This document shows, piece by piece, positions 59,394-64,000 of a DNA stretch of 64,000 bases. Position numbers and translations under genes: made by a program. Each line of letters starts with the position of its first letter. Within the stretch, counting starts at the first letter, position 1. This DNA is from Haloferax litoreum (GTDB taxonomy: Archaea > Halobacteriota > Halobacteria > Halobacteriales > Haloferacaceae), in assembly GCF_009674605.1 (NCBI RefSeq), contig NZ_WKJO01000001.1, positions 1,860,001-1,924,000 of the forward strand, written 5' to 3'. Below the pieces are notes generated by a model. That model was not told the DNA's origin, searched no databases, and saw nothing but the letters and a program-made list of their open reading frames with translations.

Positions 59394-59984
59394 TTAGAGC
59401 GCCTTCTGAAGTTCGAGTCGGACCATCCCGAGATACGGCACGTGAAACTGCGCCTTCGCTCGTATCCACTGCGGACGGACCGGTGGCGCGATTCCTCTCG
59501 CCTGGTCGTAGTAGTCGTTGTTGTCGCCGCGAGTGATGTACCCCGCGTGTGGGGCGGGGCAGTTGCGTAACGCTGCACACGAATCTGCGCCGGCGACGTA
59601 CGTCTCGTTGGCCTCTTCGTACCAGTTCTCACCCGCCTCGACGGCGAATACTGCCCGGTGAATTATCGGGGACCCGCGCCGTCCCGGTGGCGCGTAGACG
59701 ACGACGTCGCCGGCGTCGCCGATTCGCGCGTACCCCTCGCTTGCGTTCGCCGTAACCACGCCGAACTCGTCGGCAGCAGGGCCGGTGAAACGCCCCTTCT
59801 CGGTGACGACCACGAGGTCACCACGTTCGAGGGTTGGCTCCATACTGCCGCTCTCGACGGCGACCAGTGGTGGCCAGACGCCAGTGGCGACGAAGAGGAG
59901 GGCACCGACGACGAGGATGCCGAGGACTATCTGGAGGGTGTCGCGAGCGACGATTCGTGAGAGTGGCGGACCGTCAGCAGACAC
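59394..59984 (-). CDS. Signal peptidase I (Sec11-type)
   Basis: This is a 196-residue protein. One membrane helix near residues 18-36 (IVLGILVVGALLFVATGVW) is followed by the catalytic Ser box V-E-S-G-S-M-E-P-T-L (Ser at about 47). The His is in SPIIHRAV (about 109), replacing the bacterial Lys. The box D-type G-D-N-N-D-Y-Y-D is in YITRGDNNDYYDQARGI. This is the archaeal Sec11 type that cleaves Sec signal peptides outside the membrane. It would process the signal-peptide proteins of this window. Confidence 0.88.
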   Translation of the reverse strand: MSADGPPLSRIVARDTLQIVLGILVVGALLFVATGVWPPLVAVESGSMEPTLERGDLVVVTEKGRFTGPAADEFGVVTANASEGYARIGDAGDVVVYAPPGRRGSPIIHRAVFAVEAGENWYEEANETYVAGADSCAALRNCPAPHAGYITRGDNNDYYDQARGIAPPVRPQWIRAKAQFHVPYLGMVRLELQKAL

Positions 59985-60073
59985 ACACGATACTCTCGGA
60001 GTCGAACTAACAACCTGTCGGTGAGGGACCTTCGAACAGAACGGTTAGACGACCGAGCGACCTCTCTCGAATC

Positions 60074-60526
60074 GTGACCGACTACCATCTCCGACCATCG
60101 TTCCCCGACCCAGAGACGTACGTGACCCTCCGTGAAGCCGCTGGGATGGCCCCTCGTTCGCTCGCCGCCGCGAAGCGAGGACTCCCGAACACGATTTTCG
60201 GTGTCACCGTCGTGAGTGGCGATGAGGACGACGTCGACGATGGAACAGTCGTCGGTATGGGTCGTCTGGTCGGCGACGGTGGGACCGTCTATCAGGTCGT
60301 CGACGTCGCAGTTCACCCAGACCATCAGGGCAAGGGTCTGGGGACGCGCGTGATGGACGCTCTCGTCGACTACCTCGACAAGGAGGCCCCGCCGTCGGCG
60401 TTTGTGAATCTCTTCGCCGACGTCGATGGCTACTACGAGCGATGGGGGTTCGAACCGACGGCCCCGGCGTCGAAGGGCATGTTCCTGCGAGTCACCGAAG
60501 ACGGGGTTCGCGGCCGGCGCGAGTGA
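60074..60526 (+). CDS. GNAT-family N-acetyltransferase
   Basis: This 150-residue protein starts with GTG at 60074. Motif A of the GNAT fold is YQVVDVAVHPDHQGKGLGTR, in which the Q-x2-G-x-G loop binds acetyl-CoA. SAFVNLFADVDGYYERWGFE is the motif B region with the conserved Y-x-R/K-x-G-F. The substrate is unknown. Confidence 0.88.
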   Translation: MTDYHLRPSFPDPETYVTLREAAGMAPRSLAAAKRGLPNTIFGVTVVSGDEDDVDDGTVVGMGRLVGDGGTVYQVVDVAVHPDHQGKGLGTRVMDALVDYLDKEAPPSAFVNLFADVDGYYERWGFEPTAPASKGMFLRVTEDGVRGRRE

Positions 60527-60572
60527 CACCGCCACCAGAACGGCTTCAAGCCCCGTCACATATCGAACGAAG

Positions 60573-60579
60573 CTTTAAG
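60573..60579 (+). promoter_or_regulatory. TATA-like box of the methyltransferase gene
   Basis: CTTTAAG is centred about 27 bp before the ATG at 60603. Confidence 0.5.
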
Positions 60580-60602
60580 GCCGACTCCGCCGCAGACCGC
60601 CT

Positions 60603-61352
60603 ATGGAATCGGACGACAGCACCGACTACTACGACACGTGGGCACGAGTCTACGACGCAGAGGGGACTCCCACACGAGACGTGTCGTACTACGTCGACCG
60701 GGCCGTCGACGTCGGTGGACGCGTCCTCGAAGTTGGGTGTGGAACGGGCCGAATCTACCTCGAACTCCTGCGCGCAGGCGTCGACGCGGACGGAATCGAC
60801 CTCTCGATGGGGATGCTCGACCAGTTGCGCGAGAACGCGGCGGCAGACGGACTCGACCCCAACGTGTGGCAGGCGGACATGCGAGACTTCACCGTCTCCG
60901 ACCCGTACGACCTCGTTATCGTTCCCTTCCGGGCCTTCCTTCACAACCTGACCATCGACGACCAACTGTCGGCCCTCCGTTCACTACTCGATGCGACGGC
61001 AGACGACGGCGAGTTGGTGTTGAACTTCTACGCGCCGGACTGCGAGTTCGTCGTGGAGAACTACGGGACCGAAGAAGTCGAAGCGGTGGAGATAGACGGC
61101 GAGCAGTACCGAGTCCTCCACCGAGCAGACTTCGAAGACGAGGTGGCGGGAATCGTGAGAGGCGAGAAGGTGCTGTTCGACGAGAACGACGACGTGGTCG
61201 TCTCGGAGTCGTACCGACTCAAGTCGGTGACGAAACGGGAGTTCGAACTCCTGTTACGACTCGTCGGCGCGTCGTCGTGGGAGGTGACGAACTTCGACGG
61301 CGACCCGCCGACGTCGGTGACAGACGAACTCGTGTGGTCGATTAGCCCGTAG
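60603..61352 (+). CDS. SAM-dependent methyltransferase (class I)
   Basis: This is a 249-residue protein. Motif I is GGRVLEVGCGTGRIYLELL, followed by the acidic GIDLSMGMLDQLREN loop. Motif II is PYDLVIVPFRAFLHNLTI. The C-terminal strands (VVSESYRLKSVTKREFELLL, WEVTNFDGDPPTSVTDELVW) are those of the Methyltransf_25/41-like group. A small-molecule substrate is likely but unknown. Confidence 0.88.
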   Translation: MESDDSTDYYDTWARVYDAEGTPTRDVSYYVDRAVDVGGRVLEVGCGTGRIYLELLRAGVDADGIDLSMGMLDQLRENAAADGLDPNVWQADMRDFTVSDPYDLVIVPFRAFLHNLTIDDQLSALRSLLDATADDGELVLNFYAPDCEFVVENYGTEEVEAVEIDGEQYRVLHRADFEDEVAGIVRGEKVLFDENDDVVVSESYRLKSVTKREFELLLRLVGASSWEVTNFDGDPPTSVTDELVWSISP

Positions 61353-61379
61353 TCGTCAAAGAAGAATCGACGGCGTCTC

Positions 61380-62660
61380 TCAGGCGGTTGCTGGGTCGAC
61401 TTTCGCTTCGACCGGTTCGCCGAAGGCGTACACCGTCTGATGGGCCGTGACAGTCACCCGCACGAAGTCACCGGGTTCGAGGCCGTGTTCGGAAGCGTTC
61501 TGGACGATGATTTGCCGGTAGGCCTCGTCGCGGCACTTCACCGAGTCGCCAGTTCCCTCTTCGACGACGAGCACGTCGTGTTCGGTGCCGACCATCTCCT
61601 CGTAGGCGGCGGCGACGATGTCCATCTTCGCTTCTGACATCTCCTTCGACCGCTCTTTCTTGATGGTCCCTCCGAGGCCCTTCAGGTCGGCGGCGTCGGT
61701 GCCGGGGCGCTTCGAGAAGCGCGTGACGTTGATTTTCTCGGGGCGAATCTCGCGGAGGAGGGCCATCGACTTCGCGTGGTCTTCGTCGGTTTCGGTCGGA
61801 TAGCCGACGATGAAGTCCGTCGAGAGCGTCCAGTAGTCGAGCGTCTCGTCGAACGTCTCGACGATGTCGCGGAATTTGTCGACGCGGTGTTGTCGGCGCA
61901 TGTGTTCGAGCACCTCGTCAGACCCCGACTGGACGGGGGCGTGGATGAAGTTGTAGAGGTTGTCGTGCGTGGCGAACACGTCGGCGAGTTCCTGACGGAT
62001 GCCGTGGACGCCGCCGGGGTTGGCCATACCGACGCGGACGCGGAACTCGCCGTCGATTTCCGAGCAGATGCGGTCGAGGAGTTCCGGAAGCTTACGGTCG
62101 CCTTTGTCCCATCCGTAGACGCCCGTGTCCTGTCCGGTGATACGGAGTTCTTTCGCGCCAGCGTGGACGAGGGCGCGGGCTTTCTCGACGTTCTCGTCGA
62201 CGGATGGGGAATCGACACGCCCCGTGGCGAACTTGGTGATGCAGTACGAGCAGTTCGACATGCACCCGCGGGCGATGGGGAGGATACCGACGACGCCGTC
62301 CAAGACGGGTTCGACGCCCGGTCCCGGCGTCGGGCACTCACCGTTGGTGACGGCCGTGGGCACGTCGTCCCAGTGGAGAATCTGGGCGTCGATGCCTTCC
62401 TCGCGGAAGTCGTTGCCCTGTGCCAACGCCATGCACCCGGTGATGACGAGGTCAGCCGTCTCCTGTTCGAGTTCTTTGGCCCGACGGAGCATGTTCCGCT
62501 CCGTCTTCTCCACGACCGTACAGGTGTTCATGATGGCGACGTCGGCTTCCTCGGGTCCGTCGACGCGGTAGTGACCGGCGTCGCGAAGCGCACTCTCGAT
62601 GGCACGGCTCTCGCCGCGGTTCGAGGTACAGCCGTACGTCTCGATGTGGTATCGGGCCAT
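61380..62660 (-). CDS. tRNA threonylcarbamoyladenosine(37) C2-methylthiotransferase (MtaB/CDKAL1-type)
   Basis: This is a 426-residue radical-SAM methylthiotransferase. The N-terminal cluster is held by Cys at about 11 (ETYGCTSNRGES), 47 (MNTCTVVEKTERNM) and 76 (ITGCMALAQG). The radical-SAM cluster is in ARGCMSNCSYCITKFATGRV (Cys at about 133, 137 and 140). The TRAM domain is at the C-terminus (YRQIIVQNASEHGLEPGDFV). It converts t6A to ms2t6A at position 37 of tRNAs reading ANN codons. Confidence 0.92.
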   Translation of the reverse strand: MARYHIETYGCTSNRGESRAIESALRDAGHYRVDGPEEADVAIMNTCTVVEKTERNMLRRAKELEQETADLVITGCMALAQGNDFREEGIDAQILHWDDVPTAVTNGECPTPGPGVEPVLDGVVGILPIARGCMSNCSYCITKFATGRVDSPSVDENVEKARALVHAGAKELRITGQDTGVYGWDKGDRKLPELLDRICSEIDGEFRVRVGMANPGGVHGIRQELADVFATHDNLYNFIHAPVQSGSDEVLEHMRRQHRVDKFRDIVETFDETLDYWTLSTDFIVGYPTETDEDHAKSMALLREIRPEKINVTRFSKRPGTDAADLKGLGGTIKKERSKEMSEAKMDIVAAAYEEMVGTEHDVLVVEEGTGDSVKCRDEAYRQIIVQNASEHGLEPGDFVRVTVTAHQTVYAFGEPVEAKVDPATA

Positions 62661-62754
62661 TCGGTTAGTTCAGGTATCGGGTCCGCGGCCAAAAACGACG
62701 CGGTATCCGACGAGAGTGCGGCACGCTCGGAGACGGGCGCTCCGGTCGCCGGTG

Positions 62755-62931
62755 CTATCGAGTGAACAACAACGCTCCGACGAGTGTCAGCAGGAACTCG
62801 GACCAACACTGCCCGAGGCTGAACGAAGACCGGAAGACGGACGAGAGACACGGAAGCAGTTGCAAGAACCCGACGATGAAGCAAAGCAGACCGACTGCGG
62901 ACAGGATGCGGTGGAGTGTCGTTCGGGACAT
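62755..62931 (-). CDS. Small two-helix membrane protein (58 residues)
   Basis: The ATG at 62931 opens MSRTTLHRILSAVGLLCFIV. A hydrophobic helix (ILSAVGLLCFIVGFLQLL) and a second one (EFLLTLVGALLFTR) are separated by a short loop with two Cys in PCLSSV and GQCWSE. The frame continues upstream, but this start matches the composition. No family is recognised. Confidence 0.55.
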   Translation of the reverse strand: MSRTTLHRILSAVGLLCFIVGFLQLLPCLSSVFRSSFSLGQCWSEFLLTLVGALLFTR

Positions 62932-63157
62932 CGGTAACAGGGACGTGTGTATCAGTGAGTACCGAGAAGACGCTAATGAATGTTCGCCAACATAAATGTG
63001 GAGTGTCGGGCACACACCGAGTCTCGAGTCGGGCCTGAGACAGTCACGATGGCTCTCTGTCCCGGAGTATCAGCCACCAAAGAGACTCTCGCCACCAGTA
63101 TTATCCGATGAACGACGAACATAATTCATTCTCTCAGACGTTGTATATTGATTCGCT

Positions 63158-63559
63158 ATGGAACTCAACCTACGCGCGATTGCATACGGTTTCGCTGCAA
63201 CGCTCATCATTGGCCTCCTCAGTGGCCTCACAGTGCCGTTTACGAGCTTCACACTCCCGACAATCGGCTACATACTGACTGGGATTATCGGTGGGTTCGT
63301 CGCCGGATACATGGTCACCACTGGGTGGACTGACGGCGCAGTGAACGGTCTCGTCGGAACGACGCTCGGTGCCATCTTCGTGGCAATCGGCCTCGTCCTG
63401 TTCAACATCCTGTTCACGGGCGTGTTCTTCGGCCTGACCACGTTCGCGGCGGCCATCGTCATCATCGCCATCGCCGGCATCCCCGGCGCACTCGGTGGCG
63501 CACTCGGAACCATGATGAAGGAACGCTCGGCCGCCCGCCGCACCCGACCCGTCGCCTGA
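63158..63559 (+). CDS. DUF5518-family membrane protein
   Basis: This is a 133-residue protein with four hydrophobic, Gly-rich helices: AIAYGFAATLIIGLLSGLTV, TIGYILTGIIGGFVAGYMVT, GLVGTTLGAIFVAIGLVLF and ITGIPGALGGALGT-like AGIPGALGGALGTMM. A basic C-terminus (KERSAARRTRPVA) follows. The GGFVAGYM-x5-DGAVNGLVG pattern is that of haloarchaeal DUF5518 proteins. The function is unknown. Confidence 0.8.
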   Translation: MELNLRAIAYGFAATLIIGLLSGLTVPFTSFTLPTIGYILTGIIGGFVAGYMVTTGWTDGAVNGLVGTTLGAIFVAIGLVLFNILFTGVFFGLTTFAAAIVIIAIAGIPGALGGALGTMMKERSAARRTRPVA

Positions 63560-63683
63560 GTTCGACTGGCGAGCGTCTCGCAGCGCAGATTCGACCTTTT
63601 CGACAGACTACCTATCCTTGCGGACGCGCTCCGACCGTCGGGACGAAAAGCTACTTGTCACCCTGTTATGAATTCAAGGGCAG

Positions 63684-64000
63684 ATGAATTCACCCGCTAC
63701 ACCCTCCACTCACCCCACTCCGAGCGAACGGGGTGGTCCTCAGTCTCGCCGCACGCTCCGGCGGCGTGACCTCCTCCAACTCGTCGGGTCTGGGGTACTC
63801 ACCGGACTCGCGGGGTGCCTCGGTGGCGACGACAGTGTCGATGACGACGACTTGCCCGAAGGAACGCAGTTCGACGCGGACTGGCCCACCTACGCGCAAG
63901 ACGACGCGAACACCGCCTTTCTCGACGACGGACGCGCCGTCTCCGACCCCGTCGTCGAGTACGAGGCGGACTTCGGGATGCCGACGTGGGAACCGGCGGC
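63684..64000 (+). CDS. Tat lipoprotein with PQQ-like beta-propeller N-terminus (partial)
   Basis: The frame starts at the ATG at 63684 and runs off the right edge (105 codons visible). The twin-arginine region RRTLRRRDLLQLVGSGVLTG leads into the lipobox L-A-G-C (Cys at about 45). The mature part begins with an acidic linker and then WPTYAQDDANTAF, the phrase that opens the first blade of PQQ/pyrrolo-quinoline quinone-like beta-propeller proteins. An ATG at 63668 is out of frame with this. The propeller body lies outside the window. Confidence 0.8.
   Translation, partial: MNSPATPSTHPTPSERGGPQSRRTLRRRDLLQLVGSGVLTGLAGCLGGDDSVDDDDLPEGTQFDADWPTYAQDDANTAFLDDGRAVSDPVVEYEADFGMPTWEPA

Overview
The window is a stretch of haloarchaeal chromosome. 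The evidence is acidic, high-GC coding sequence, archaeal-type ribosomal proteins (eS4, eL19, eL32, uL30, Rnp1), TATA-like boxes about 27-30 bp before many start codons (leaderless transcripts), Tat/lipobox and PGF-CTERM secretion signals, methenyl-H4MPT cyclohydrolase and class I HMG-CoA reductase. The run secY/ribosomal operon - mch - pyrF - hmgA - icd - E1 alpha/beta - ppk1 - map resembles Haloferax-type genomes as I remember them, but genus placement is inference.

Layout. 1-6.7 kb: surface and secreted proteins (PGF-CTERM protein, lipoprotein, secreted 16-kDa-class protein), a universal stress protein, a TIGR00300-type ornithine cyclodeaminase, an alpha/beta hydrolase and a DnaQ-like exonuclease. 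7.27-11.75 kb: two tandem, secreted, extremely Gln/Asp/Ser-rich repeat proteins behind a 538-bp non-coding region. 11.9-12.7 kb: a LURP-one-like protein and a small ORF. 12.75-27.0 kb: the S10/spc/alpha-type ribosomal superoperon on the minus strand, read from a SPOUT RNA methyltransferase through uL3 ... uL15 to SecY. 27.3-27.8 kb: two tandem tRNA-Gly(GCC) genes followed by partial copies of their 3' end. 27.9-39.2 kb: housekeeping and membrane proteins (BrkB, thiamine-binding protein, mch, GTPBP1-like GTPase, DnaJ-domain protein, pyrF, MFS, amidohydrolase). 39.4-49.8 kb: hmgA, CPBP protease, cupin, paired membrane paralogs, icd, asparaginase-type Ntn hydrolase, SDR, DsbA-like protein. 49.8-53.5 kb: hydrolase and a 2-oxoacid dehydrogenase cluster (E1 alpha, E1 beta, free lipoyl domain). 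53.6-64 kb: polyphosphate kinase, phosphatase, map, HIT, CDF transporter, signal peptidase, GNAT, methyltransferase, tRNA methylthiotransferase, DUF5518 protein and the start of a Tat lipoprotein with a PQQ-like N-terminus.

Main discovery candidate. The two proteins at 7268-9346 and 9411-11750 consist of ~21-residue units whose core is Q-x-G-x-x-N-x-Q-x-x-x-Q. This has the same spacing as the curlin repeat of bacterial CsgA/CsgB (Q-x-G-x-x-N-x-A-x-x-x-Q). Both have Sec-type signal peptides and no visible catalytic domain. The second has fifteen consecutive 63-bp units without an indel. I infer a salt-adapted, curli-like extracellular amyloid pair: a nearly pure-repeat subunit and a partner with acidic Ser/Asp flanks.

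A second theme is 3'-end echoes. Partial copies of the 3' end of a gene lie just downstream of that gene at three places: tRNA-Gly, hmgA and icd.
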